Source: VYFG01 sp965203365 (GTDB lineage Bacteria > Pseudomonadota > Gammaproteobacteria > Arenicellales > Poriferihabitantaceae). Taken from it: DNA of 64,000 bases. A program made the translations under genes and the position numbers. Positions 1 to 8,188 of the stretch are shown one piece after another (positions within the stretch are counted from its first letter, which is position 1; each line of letters begins with the position of its first letter). Below the pieces are notes generated by a model. The model did no database searches, was not told the DNA's origin, and worked only from the letters and a program-made list of their open reading frames with translations. Location of the stretch: positions 3,410,001 to 3,474,000 of the forward strand of contig OZ241878.1 in assembly GCA_965203365.1 (NCBI GenBank), read 5' to 3'.

Positions 1-902
1 AGCGGAGCCGGCTCACCCGGGGCACCGTGCTGGAGTAGTGGGCGGATATCCGGGGTCTTCAGCGCCGAGATCCAGTCCAGGCCCGCTGGCTCCAGGTCCT
101 CGCGGATCCGAGCGGTGGTCAGCATCCGGCGATCTCCCACCCAAGCCAGGCGATGGATGCCAAAACGCCGACGGATCTTGTTGATTTGATGGACCACCGT
201 TTTGGGGTCGGCCGGGTTTCCCGGAAAGACTTCGATGGCCACGGGACACCCGTCGGCGGCACACAGCAATCCATAGACGATCTGCCGTTTGCCCGCCTTT
301 CCGTCACGATGGTCTCCGAATTCCGCCAGCGGGCAGTGGGTACCTTCCAGGTAGGAACTGCTCACATCGTAGAGAATGAGCGTTCCCCCCTGGAGATGCT
401 GGCGGGCGAGATGGCGCTCAATCCCAGGCTGACGCGCCAGCAGCCAGTCGAGCATGCCCAGGACTTCGTTCCCACTCACCGCCCCCAGACCGAGCATCGC
501 CCCGAGGCTGCTCGTCGCCGTCTGGGGTGACAGCTGTCGGGCGGTGGCCAGCTTGGAATCGGGCGACAGCACCCGGGCGACGATGGCGGCCAGGGCCAGC
601 TGACGCTCACGACGGTCGTCGCGGTGCAGGCAGCGCTCCAGGCCCAGTGCTCGGGCCATGCCCAAGACCGCCGCGACATGCCCATGTCCCCAAGAGCGCT
701 CCACCTGGATCAGTTGGTCGATGTCCCGGACGGCGACAGCACCTTTGAGCACCGCCCGAAACCCCTCGATGACTTCGGGCGGAAACCGCGAGAGGTTGGC
801 GACGGTCCGCTTGCGAATGCGGCGGCCCTCGCGCCAGGCTTCACGCAGGAGGATGGCGGGCTTGCCCGACCGATTGGGAACCGATTCGATATTGAAGGCC
901 AT
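1..902 (-). CDS. IS1634-family transposase, N-terminal part (runs off window edge)
   Basis: Reading leftward from an ATG at 902-900, one frame stays open to the window edge and gives about 300 residues. The N-terminus has the pattern of IS1634/IS4-like transposases: a PNR-S-KPAILLRE opening, then RKRTVANLSRFP, and later the catalytic-core block LYDVSSSYLEGT followed by GDHRDGKAGKRQI. Next come a GLLC...PVAIEVFPGNPADP segment and a WVGDRRMLTTARI segment, which usually carries the second acidic residue. These features predict a DDE cut-and-paste transposase. The C-terminal third, with the last acidic residue and the right IS end, lies outside the window, so I cannot tell whether it is intact. 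The same family occurs as a broken copy at 37091-38818, but the two differ enough in sequence to be separate elements rather than recent copies. Confidence 0.9.
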   Translation of the reverse strand, partial: MAFNIESVPNRSGKPAILLREAWREGRRIRKRTVANLSRFPPEVIEGFRAVLKGAVAVRDIDQLIQVERSWGHGHVAAVLGMARALGLERCLHRDDRRERQLALAAIVARVLSPDSKLATARQLSPQTATSSLGAMLGLGAVSGNEVLGMLDWLLARQPGIERHLARQHLQGGTLILYDVSSSYLEGTHCPLAEFGDHRDGKAGKRQIVYGLLCAADGCPVAIEVFPGNPADPKTVVHQINKIRRRFGIHRLAWVGDRRMLTTARIREDLEPAGLDWISALKTPDIRPLLQHGAPGEPAP

Positions 903-1208
903 GGCACCATCTAATTATGGGAACATAATGGATGGATAATAATCAAGTCGGTCTCAAGTGTCAATTCGTATAATAAAAATAAAACAATTAGTTATTTAAT
1001 TTCTATCGGATGCATTCCTCTGATTTTTCGAAATCTTTTCATGGGAACAAATATCCAGTTCGAAGAGTTTCAAAACCAGGTTTCCCTGTGTTATATCAAG
1101 GAGTTATGTGAAAATTCCCCACATGAAGTTCCGTTTAAAGGTGTTTCAGAATCAACCATTTAACGCATCAGGATCGGGGCCGGGACCGGCGATGGCAGAA
1201 TTTTCCAT
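903..1208. other. AT-rich intergenic region beside the transposase
   Basis: No gene is visible. The stretch is markedly more AT-rich than its flanks and presumably holds the left end of the insertion element. I could not define a terminal inverted repeat because the other end is outside the window. Confidence 0.5.
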
Positions 1209-1757
1209 TCAGGGCAGGTCGCTCATGAGCACCGGGAATCCGCCGGCTTTTCGATCACTGAGGTACCGTTCCAGCGTGACCCGCACCACTGGAAAGGCGA
1301 TTTTTCCCCAGGGAATCTCTTCTTCTCGGAATAGGCCCACTTCCAGGCTTTCGGCACCCACGCCGAATCCGTTTTCCCGCAGGAGGTGCCCGATAAACAT
1401 GACATAGACTTGGCTGATCTTCGGGAGGTTGTAGATGCCATACAGCTCGAGGCGATCAACCGGAGCGCAAGCCTCCTCAAGGGTCTCCCTGATGGCGCCT
1501 TCCGGCAGGGTTTCGTGGTTTTCCATGAAGCCGGCCGGGATGGTCCAAAGGCCATAACGCGGGTCAATGGCCCGCCGACACAGTAAGATGCGATCCTGCC
1601 ACACCGGCAGACATCCCGTGACAATCTTCGGGTTTTGATATTGAATCCGGCCACAGGAAGAGCAGACAGGCCGTTCACGATTGTCCCCCCGGGGAGTGAT
1701 GAACTCAATCCGGTCACCACAGAGGTTGCAAAAGCGGATCAATCGGTCGAACGTCAT
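1209..1757 (-). CDS. NUDIX hydrolase with N-terminal zinc ribbon
   Basis: A 182-residue protein with a Nudix box reading G-x5-E-x7-RE-x2-EE, seen as GFMENHE...RETLEEA near residues 77-99. This box binds the metal for hydrolysis of a nucleoside diphosphate linked to another group. Before it are two Cys pairs, CNLC and CSSC, in the first 40 residues, matching the zinc ribbon found in NADH pyrophosphatase-like members. The substrate cannot be read from sequence; ADP-ribose, NADH or related dinucleotides are plausible. I chose the ATG at 1757 (MTFDRLIRFCNLC) because the 35 residues encoded upstream look non-conserved and overlap the end of ubiA. It follows ubiA on the same strand with a short gap and is probably the last gene of the ridA-recG-ubiA-nudix cluster. 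Confidence 0.88.
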   Translation of the reverse strand: MTFDRLIRFCNLCGDRIEFITPRGDNRERPVCSSCGRIQYQNPKIVTGCLPVWQDRILLCRRAIDPRYGLWTIPAGFMENHETLPEGAIRETLEEACAPVDRLELYGIYNLPKISQVYVMFIGHLLRENGFGVGAESLEVGLFREEEIPWGKIAFPVVRVTLERYLSDRKAGGFPVLMSDLP

Positions 1758-1812
1758 GGCGTGGTCACATCGATTCGCGAGGAAGGGGCTGCCCAGATCA
1801 TTGTGAGGATTC

Positions 1813-2700
1813 CTATGCGGGGCCAAGGAGTCCGAGCACAATGCCTGCAAAGACCATGGCACCGAACCAGTTGTTGTTCAGGAATGCCTGGAAGCACCGG
1901 TCCGGGTCACGATGGCGGCAGAGGTATTGCTGATAAGCCGCGAAAGCGGCGGCGGACCACAGGCCAAGATCGAAGTGCCAGCCCAGATGGCGTTGCTCGC
2001 CAATCACGGCCAGGATGGCCAAAGCTGTCAAGTGTAACGCACCCACGGCAAGATTGTCCCATTTCCCCAACCAGATGGCGGTGGACTTGATGCCGATGAG
2101 CACATCATCTTTCCGGTCCGCCATGGCATATTGGGTGTCATAAGCCACGATCCAGGCGAAGTTGGCCAGAAAAAGCATCCAGGTTTCGGTGGAGAGACCT
2201 TCGTTCACCGCCGCATAAGCCATCGGGATCCCCCAAGAGAACGCGATGCCCAGCACGAACTGTGGCATGTGGCTGACGCGCTTGGTAAACGGATAGACGA
2301 TAGCCACTAGTGCCCCCACCCAGGACAACCAGATCGTCAGGCGGTTCAACTGACACACCAGGACCAACGCCACAGTCAGCAGGACGGCAAAGGTTGCCAA
2401 GGCCTGCCAGGGTTGCAATTCTCCGGTGGCCAGCGGACGGTTTTGGGTGCGGGTGACGTGGCGATCGAACTCCCGATCCGCATAATCATTGATTGCGCAT
2501 CCGGCAGCGCGCATAACAAAGGTGCCGGCGACAAATATCACCACCACCGTCGGATCCGGCCGGCCATCTCCCGCCAGCCACAATGCCCACAGGGTCGGCC
2601 ATAACAGCAGGAACGTTCCGATCGGACGGTCCATTCTGACCAGACGCAAATACGACCCGGCCACGAACCGGGACAGGGTGGGTCTGTCAGACATTGGCAT
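1813..2700 (-). CDS. ubiA: 4-hydroxybenzoate polyprenyltransferase
   Basis: An integral membrane prenyltransferase that attaches the polyprenyl tail to 4-hydroxybenzoate, the committed membrane step of ubiquinone synthesis. The 295-residue length fits the family. Both Asp-rich motifs that bind Mg-pyrophosphate are present: NDYADREFD at residues 71-79 and YDTQYAMADRKDD around 187-199. The opening RMDRPIGTFLLLWP is typical of UbiA proper rather than of haem or chlorophyll paralogues. Several hydrophobic segments separate the motifs. The start overlaps the 3' end of recG by a few bases (ATG at 2700 or 2694), so the two are probably translationally coupled. In many gammaproteobacteria ubiA sits beside ubiC; no ubiC is seen here, and the neighbours are recG and a Nudix gene. 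Confidence 0.96.
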   Translation of the reverse strand: MPMSDRPTLSRFVAGSYLRLVRMDRPIGTFLLLWPTLWALWLAGDGRPDPTVVVIFVAGTFVMRAAGCAINDYADREFDRHVTRTQNRPLATGELQPWQALATFAVLLTVALVLVCQLNRLTIWLSWVGALVAIVYPFTKRVSHMPQFVLGIAFSWGIPMAYAAVNEGLSTETWMLFLANFAWIVAYDTQYAMADRKDDVLIGIKSTAIWLGKWDNLAVGALHLTALAILAVIGEQRHLGWHFDLGLWSAAAFAAYQQYLCRHRDPDRCFQAFLNNNWFGAMVFAGIVLGLLGPA

Positions 2701-4804
2701 AGCTCTCCGGATGAGGAATCCACCGTTGGGTCAGAACCGTGATGGCGTCTGGGCCATGCCGGGAGAGATCGTCCGCCAGTCGTTGAGCCTTGGGAAACAG
2801 CGCACGATCTCGCCACGAGTCGGCGATTCGCATCTGTTGCAATCCCGTTTGTCGCGTGCCCAGGATGTCGCCCGGTCCACGTTGTTCCAGGTCTTTTTGC
2901 GCAATGGTGAATCCATCATGACTGTGCCTGAGCAGGGCCAGCCGTTCTTTGGCTGCTTGGCCCAAGGGAGGATGGTAGAGCAACACGCAGTTGGAGGGCT
3001 TTGCGCCCCTGCCCACTCGCCCACGCAACTGGTGCAACTGGGCCAGCCCCAGACGCTCGGCGTTCTCAATCACCATCAGGCTGGCGTTCGGTACATCCAG
3101 ACCGACCTCAATGACCGTGGTTGCCACCAGCAGATCATAGGTTCGGTCACGGAATGCCTGCATGATCCGGTCTTTTTCAGGGGGTTTGAGCCGTCCGTGG
3201 ACCAGACCGACCCGCAAGCCGGACAGTTGTGATTGCAGCAAGGTGCAGGTTTCCGTGGCGGCTTGAGCCTGAAGCTTTTCCGATTCCTGAATCAGTGGGC
3301 AGACCCAGTAGACCTGCTGGCCGTCGGCGCAGACGGTGTGGATCCGATGCATCAGTTCTTCCCGGCGTGTATCGGGCATCACCACGGTATTGACTGCCTG
3401 TCGTCCGGGGGGTAACTCGTCGATGTTGGAGACGTCACAATCTGCCAGAAAGATCATGGCCAGAGAGCGCGGAATCGGTGTGGCACTCATGATCAACTGA
3501 TGTGGGGCGATTGAGTCCCGCTCCCCCTTGTTCCGCAAAGCCAGCCGCTGGTCCACTCCAAATCGGTGCTGTTCGTCGACAATGATCAGACCCAGCCGGT
3601 GGAAATCCACCTGATCCTGGAACAAGGCATGAGTGCCGACCACCATGGCGGTTTCGCCGGTCGAAATGGCACTCAGGGTGCGGCGCCTCTGGGCGGCGGG
3701 CATCTTGCCCACCAACCAAGCCACATTGAGGTGAATGGACTGGAACCAACCGGTGAAATTGTCGCGATGCTGTTCTGCCAGCAATTCGGTCGGTGCCATC
3801 AGGGCCACCTGATAGCCCGCATCGATTGCATGCAATGCCGCCGCGGCCGCTACGACCGTCTTTCCCGAACCCACATCGCCTTGGATCAGCCGGAGGGTCG
3901 GCCGAGTTTGGTTCAGGTCCGCGACGATGTCCCGGATCACCCGCTGCTGTGCACCCGTGAGAGAAAATCCCAACTGGGATTCCAATTCTCTCCAAGAGGG
4001 GGAACCCTTGCCACACTTCGGTGCCAACTGGGCATGTCGTTGCTGCTTGACCTGAAGCAGGGTAAGTCGATGAGCGGTCAGTTCCTCCAGTGCCAGACGC
4101 TTTTGCATGGGATGACAGCCAGCGATGAGGGCGGCCATATCGGCATCCGGTGGGGGTCGGTGCAGATAGCGGATAGCCTCCCAAGTGCTCGAAAGGCCAT
4201 GTCTTTTGCGCACTTCGGTGGGGATCGGTTCTTCACGAGACCAGTCGTCCAAGGTCAGTGCTTGCGCGACCAGTTCACGAATCTTGTTCGCTCCGATCCC
4301 TTCGGTCGTCGGATAGACCGGAGTCAGGGCATCTTGAATCGGGGCTTGGGGAGGGTCTTGGCTGATGCGATACTCAGGATGAATCATCTCCAGCCGGTCA
4401 GGACCCGAACGCACTTCGCCGAAGCACCAGATCCAATATCCACGGATGAAGCTTTTCTGCTGGCGGAGGCTGAAATGGAAAAAGCGCAAAGTCAGCATGC
4501 CGGTTTGATCCATGACCTGCACCAGGAGACTCCGACGACGTCCCACGTGCACATCCGCCAGGGAGATCCTGGCTACCACGAGAGCATCGTTTCCCCGCTG
4601 CAACCCCCCGATGGGCGATATTCGGGTGCGGTCCTGATATCGAAGCGGTAGATGAAACAGCAGATCACGGGGTTCCCGGATCCCCAGGCGTTCAAGACGG
4701 GCGGCCTGGTGGGGCCCGATGCCTTTCAGCGATGTGAGGGCGTGTGGTTGCAGTAATTTTGCCCGCTCATGACGGGTCCAGTTCCAAAATCGCCTCGATC
4801 TCAA
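2687..4804 (-). CDS. recG: ATP-dependent DNA helicase RecG
   Basis: A full-length (705-residue) RecG, the superfamily 2 helicase that regresses stalled replication forks and processes Holliday junctions. The N-terminal wedge domain starts with a helix-hairpin-helix-like LKGIGPHQAARLERLGI and RDLLFHLPLRYQDRT. The motor carries Walker A GDVGSGKT at 309-316, the DEQH box at 410-413 (VDEQHRFG), SATPIPRSLAM as motif III, and LRGRVGRG as motif VI near the C-terminus. No in-frame ATG or GTG lies before the conserved region, so the TTG at 4804-4802 is the best start; it overlaps the end of ridA by 38 bases. The stop overlaps ubiA. The protein is expected to act at forks in the cytoplasm with PriA and SSB. 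Confidence 0.96.
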   Translation of the reverse strand: MRSRRFWNWTRHERAKLLQPHALTSLKGIGPHQAARLERLGIREPRDLLFHLPLRYQDRTRISPIGGLQRGNDALVVARISLADVHVGRRRSLLVQVMDQTGMLTLRFFHFSLRQQKSFIRGYWIWCFGEVRSGPDRLEMIHPEYRISQDPPQAPIQDALTPVYPTTEGIGANKIRELVAQALTLDDWSREEPIPTEVRKRHGLSSTWEAIRYLHRPPPDADMAALIAGCHPMQKRLALEELTAHRLTLLQVKQQRHAQLAPKCGKGSPSWRELESQLGFSLTGAQQRVIRDIVADLNQTRPTLRLIQGDVGSGKTVVAAAAALHAIDAGYQVALMAPTELLAEQHRDNFTGWFQSIHLNVAWLVGKMPAAQRRRTLSAISTGETAMVVGTHALFQDQVDFHRLGLIIVDEQHRFGVDQRLALRNKGERDSIAPHQLIMSATPIPRSLAMIFLADCDVSNIDELPPGRQAVNTVVMPDTRREELMHRIHTVCADGQQVYWVCPLIQESEKLQAQAATETCTLLQSQLSGLRVGLVHGRLKPPEKDRIMQAFRDRTYDLLVATTVIEVGLDVPNASLMVIENAERLGLAQLHQLRGRVGRGAKPSNCVLLYHPPLGQAAKERLALLRHSHDGFTIAQKDLEQRGPGDILGTRQTGLQQMRIADSWRDRALFPKAQRLADDLSRHGPDAITVLTQRWIPHPESYANV

Positions 4805-5159
4805 TCGGCACGCCCTTGGGCAATGAGGCCACGCCGATGGCCGCTCTGGCGGGATAGGGTGACGAGAAGTATTCTGCCATCACCGTGTTGACCATGGTGA
4901 AATTGGCCAGATCGGTTAGATAAACATTGATTTTCACGGCATTGTCCAAGGTTCCGCCGGCGGCCTGTGCGACTGCTTGGAGATTGCTGAACACGCGTCT
5001 GGCCGCTGCTTCAAACGTATCCATATCCGTTTCCATGGTGGAGGGATGCAATGGAATCTGTCCAGAAATGTAGACCGTGCTTCCTGTCTGGACTGCCTGG
5101 GAGTAGGGACCGATGGCGCTGGGGGCTTTATCGGTGTGGACAATTTTGCGTTGGGTCAT
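4767..5159 (-). CDS. ridA: RidA-family reactive intermediate deaminase
   Basis: A 130-residue protein with the whole YjgF/YER057c/UK114 fold signature. It opens with KAPSAIGPYSQAV and continues with VYISGQIPLHP, NAVKINVYLTDL and the C-terminal PARAAIGVASLPKGVPIEIEA, where the Arg of PARAAIG is the residue that binds the substrate carboxylate. RidA hydrolyses enamine/imine intermediates such as 2-aminoacrylate released by PLP enzymes and so protects PLP-dependent proteins. The protein works as a cytoplasmic trimer. It is the first gene of the minus-strand cluster and overlaps recG downstream. In many gammaproteobacteria ridA follows spoT; spoT is not present here. Confidence 0.95.
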   Translation of the reverse strand: MTQRKIVHTDKAPSAIGPYSQAVQTGSTVYISGQIPLHPSTMETDMDTFEAAARRVFSNLQAVAQAAGGTLDNAVKINVYLTDLANFTMVNTVMAEYFSSPYPARAAIGVASLPKGVPIEIEAILELDPS

Positions 5160-5759
5160 GTGATGAGGTCGCCTCCCATGTGCCAGACGATGCTTTCATT
5201 TCGATGGCCACTGGCCAAGACCGGGGATTCGGTTTGATCATGGCCTGCGCCGGGGGCTGAGAGTTCGTCTCTTGATGGCCATCTATTCATGGGTGAACTG
5301 TATGGACAACTGAAGCGGATTTCAAGAGGAGAACATGGGGGAATTCGTTCGGATGGGAAATCAGATCCAGGGGCACTTCGAGGGATTGGAAAGCCGGATT
5401 GGTGTGTCCCATCGGAGCACCACCAGCGAATGGGGCGGCTGGCTTCGAGCACGAAGCAGATACTGGCTCGCTCATTCTGGCCCACTATCAGATTGTGCTG
5501 GTATGCCATTCCGATTCTACATTGTGGGCAACTTGCTACAATGTGGCGCTCGTTCACCGTGAAAGCGGCGTTTGAGGTCAACTTCGGGGGTGTCCATGGA
5601 GAGGATAATGCGAGTAGCGATGGCCCGGTCACCGGCACCATCACGGAGTTTATGTCCGGCCGTGAGAGCCTGCCTTGGTCGGCCTGATGATCGGCGTCAA
5701 GGAGTAGCCGATGCGCCCCGGGGTGTCGGCCACGCTCGAGTCCGCCCCGGATCCGGGGC
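5160..5759. other. Intergenic region with no supported intact gene
   Basis: About 600 bases between ridA and the RTX gene. Open frames on both strands show no recognisable protein apart from a possible short remnant at 5559-5687, listed separately. Any ridA promoter should lie near its right-hand start. Confidence 0.5.
5559..5687 (+). pseudogene. Possible C-terminal remnant of a beta-rich surface protein
   Basis: The last 43 codons of this frame read as a plausible protein C-terminus (VKAAFEVNF, then VTGTITEFMSGRESLPWSA), with alternating hydrophobic and polar residues as in beta-rich surface proteins. The frame upstream of it looks random. I do not recognise the family and offer it only as a possible gene end whose front has been lost. 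It may equally be chance coding in a GC-rich spacer. Confidence 0.2.
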
Positions 5760-5794
5760 TTGCATTTTCAGGGGGGGGGGGGGGGGGGTAGAGT
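5760..5794 (+). promoter_or_regulatory. Possible phase-variable promoter containing an 18-G tract
   Basis: TTGCAT (5760-5765) resembles a -35 box and TAGAGT (5789-5794) a weak -10 box. Between them lie TTTTCA and an uninterrupted run of 18 G (5771-5788), giving a 23-base spacer. Shortening the run to 12 G would give the ideal 17. Slippage in such homopolymers is the known basis of on/off switching of several surface-protein promoters in other bacteria. The boxes are assigned by eye. Confidence 0.4.
5771..5788. repeat. Homopolymeric tract of 18 G
   Basis: A continuous run of 18 guanines, directly visible, ending 40 bases before the RTX start codon. It is the longest homopolymer I see in the window. 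Sequencing or assembly may have misjudged its exact length. Confidence 0.95.
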
Positions 5795-5828
5795 CGGAGT
5801 CACAGTTAACCAGGTCGGAGGAGAATGA

Positions 5829-7943
5829 ATGATGACGGTTGAAGACATCACGCTGCGCGGCGGTGAGGCGGCCGATACCCTGACGGGTGGCGACGGGAAT
5901 GACACCCTGTATGGCGGGGCGGGGGGCGACACGCTTGATGGCTGGTCCGGCGATGACACGCTGTACGGCGAGGGGGGCAACGACACCCTGTATGGCGGCG
6001 ACGGTCACGACACGCTTAACGGGGGGGCGGGTGTCGACACGCTGTGGGGTGGGCGTGGTGACGATGTCCTGAAGGGGGGTCGGGGAGCCGACTGGATGAA
6101 TGGCGGTCTCGGTGCGGACACTTTTGTGTTTGCGGTCGGGGACGGGCAGGACACCGTGGCCGACTTCGGGGAGGGCGATCTCATGGAGATCACCGGGGTG
6201 GTCGGCGGGTTTGCGGGGCTGGTGATTGAGCAGGATGGGGCCCAGGCTGTCATCCGCTACGGCGAGGGCGACACGATTCGGCTGTCGGGCGTGTCGGTCG
6301 ACGCGCTGACTCCGGACCGGTTCCGGTTTCCGGCCGCCGGAGACGAAGACGAGGGCGGAGACGAGGATGACGATACTCCGAATGGGGAGGGGGGTTCCGT
6401 GCGCGAGTCGGTGACTGGGGTGGGCGGTACCGGGTCTGAGCTGGCCGCACAGCAGGCCGCTGGAGTGACGCGCAAGGGCAGCAAGGGAGACGATACGCTC
6501 GACGGGGGCGATGGAGACGATACGCTGAAAGGGGGCAAGGGGGCCGACACGCTGACGGGGCGCGACGGCCACGATACCCTGAAGGGGGGCCATGGGGCCG
6601 ATACGCTGACGGGGGGTCGGGGCGACGACAAGCTGACGGGGGGGCGGGGGGCGGACACCTTCGTGTTTGCGGTGGGTGATGGTCACGACACCATTGTGGA
6701 TTTTGGCAAGGGCGACACGATTCGCCTGGATGGGGTGACTGGCGGGTTTGCGGGGCTCGACATCCGGCAGGACGGCGCCGACACGGTCGTCCGCTACGGC
6801 GACGGCGGCGACAGCATCCGGCTCAAGGGGGTGGCGGCGGACTCGCTGGATAAAGACGACTTCGCGCTACCGGCGGAGACCCGGTCCGATGACACGCAAT
6901 TGCAGCGGACCGAGTCGGATGAAAGCGCTGACCCGACGCCCCCAGACGGCGTCACCTTGAGGGGTGGGGACGGCAACGACTATCTCTACGGCGGCGGCGG
7001 CAACGACTATCTCTACGGCGGCGGCGGCAACGACTATCTCTACGGCGGCAACGAAGAGGGCGACGGCGACGATGGTGATGACACCCTCTATGGCGATGAT
7101 GGTGACGACTATCTGTGGGGCGGCAACCGAGAGGGCGACGGCGACGATGGTGATGACACCCTCTATGGCGGTGATGGTGACGACTATCTCTACGGCGGCA
7201 ACGAAGAGGGCGACGGCGACGATGGTGATGACACCCTCTATGGCGATGATGGTGACGACTATCTGTGGGGCGGCAACCGAGAGGGCGACGGCGACGATGG
7301 TGATGACACCCTCTATGGCGGTGATGGTGACGACTATCTGTGGGGCGGCAACCGAGAGGGCGACGGCGACGATGGTGATGACACCCTCTATGGCGATGAT
7401 GGTGACGACTATCTGTGGGGCGGCAACCGAGAGGGCGACGACATCGAAGAATACCTTTCCGGCCGCAAACGCTACGGTGATGGTGACGATGGTGCCGACA
7501 CCCTCTACGGCGGTGGCGGCAACGACTACCTCTTGGGCGGCGGCGGCAACGACACCCTCGAAGGCGGGAAAGGTGCCGACGATCTCTGGGGCGGTGCCGG
7601 AGCCGACCGATTCGTGTTCGACCGGGAAGACTCCGCCCCCGACGGCATGACCACCCGCGAATCCTACTGGGATGTCACCCGCACCGATACCGGGTATACC
7701 ATGGTCCTGAGAGCCACTCCCAAGCAAGTCGAGGTCCATGAACGTCGACAAGATATCATCCACGACTTCGAGGACGGGCAGGACCTCCTCGTCATCAAGG
7801 GCGGCCTGACGTTCTCCGACTTCGACATCAAGCAGGACGGTGACGACACCGTAGTCAGCGGTCCAGCCGATAACTTCTCAATCAGGATCAAGGACCTCGA
7901 TGCCTCGCTGTTGACCGCGGCCGATTTCGACTTCATCGCCTGA
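5829..7943 (+). CDS. RTX (hemolysin-type calcium-binding repeat) protein
   Basis: A 704-residue protein made almost entirely of RTX nonapeptides (GGxGxDxLx), which form calcium-stabilised parallel beta-rolls in proteins secreted by type I systems. Three repeat blocks are visible, about residues 8-95, 216-290 and 376-630. The first two are each followed by a duplicated segment starting ADTFVFAVGDG and containing GGFAGL, QDGA and VxRYG. The third contains five exact 25-residue units (7059-7433). There is no N-terminal signal peptide. The C-terminus ends LLTAADFDFIA, a hydrophobic end like other type I substrates, so secretion by an ABC/MFP/TolC system is inferred; none is encoded nearby. No catalytic domain is visible, so an adhesin, S-layer-like or matrix role is more likely than a toxin or enzyme. 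The start follows GGAGGAG (5817-5823); ATG at 5829 or 5832. Confidence 0.92.
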   Translation: MMTVEDITLRGGEAADTLTGGDGNDTLYGGAGGDTLDGWSGDDTLYGEGGNDTLYGGDGHDTLNGGAGVDTLWGGRGDDVLKGGRGADWMNGGLGADTFVFAVGDGQDTVADFGEGDLMEITGVVGGFAGLVIEQDGAQAVIRYGEGDTIRLSGVSVDALTPDRFRFPAAGDEDEGGDEDDDTPNGEGGSVRESVTGVGGTGSELAAQQAAGVTRKGSKGDDTLDGGDGDDTLKGGKGADTLTGRDGHDTLKGGHGADTLTGGRGDDKLTGGRGADTFVFAVGDGHDTIVDFGKGDTIRLDGVTGGFAGLDIRQDGADTVVRYGDGGDSIRLKGVAADSLDKDDFALPAETRSDDTQLQRTESDESADPTPPDGVTLRGGDGNDYLYGGGGNDYLYGGGGNDYLYGGNEEGDGDDGDDTLYGDDGDDYLWGGNREGDGDDGDDTLYGGDGDDYLYGGNEEGDGDDGDDTLYGDDGDDYLWGGNREGDGDDGDDTLYGGDGDDYLWGGNREGDGDDGDDTLYGDDGDDYLWGGNREGDDIEEYLSGRKRYGDGDDGADTLYGGGGNDYLLGGGGNDTLEGGKGADDLWGGAGADRFVFDREDSAPDGMTTRESYWDVTRTDTGYTMVLRATPKQVEVHERRQDIIHDFEDGQDLLVIKGGLTFSDFDIKQDGDDTVVSGPADNFSIRIKDLDASLLTAADFDFIA
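7059..7433 (+). repeat. Five tandem 75-bp units inside the RTX gene
   Basis: Five consecutive 75-base units encode 25 residues each (start GDGDDGDDTLYG, end GGNRE or GGNEE). They begin at 7059, 7134, 7209, 7284 and 7359. Differences are confined to a few codons (DDG/GDG, LWG/LYG, NRE/NEE). The unit length is a multiple of three, so copy-number change would keep the frame. Confidence 0.95.
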
Positions 7944-8188
7944 CCGCAAGGAGGGCATGGTCTGACGGGGGAACCCCGCCCTGTCGGCATGGGTACCAGG
8001 AGCCGACCCGCGCTCCGACCTCGGCCGGCCATTTACGGACCGGGTCCGAGGTCTTTCCCAGCGTTACGGAAAATGTTGGGACGAGAACGGGATGTCGTTG
8101 CCACCGGCTGGCTGGGCCCATACGGGGGTTGAATGGTGTTATGATGCAGGTGGGATTTTCCCGGCTGGCACAGGCAGGAGGAGGCATC

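Noticed and set aside
5156..5644. A 162-codon minus-strand frame after ridA
   Set aside because: No recognisable motif or ribosome-binding site; composition looks like non-coding GC-rich sequence.
5697..7763. Long minus-strand frames opposite the RTX gene
   Set aside because: They consist of monotonous Val/Ala/Ile or Pro/Ser repeats produced by reading the RTX repeats backwards.
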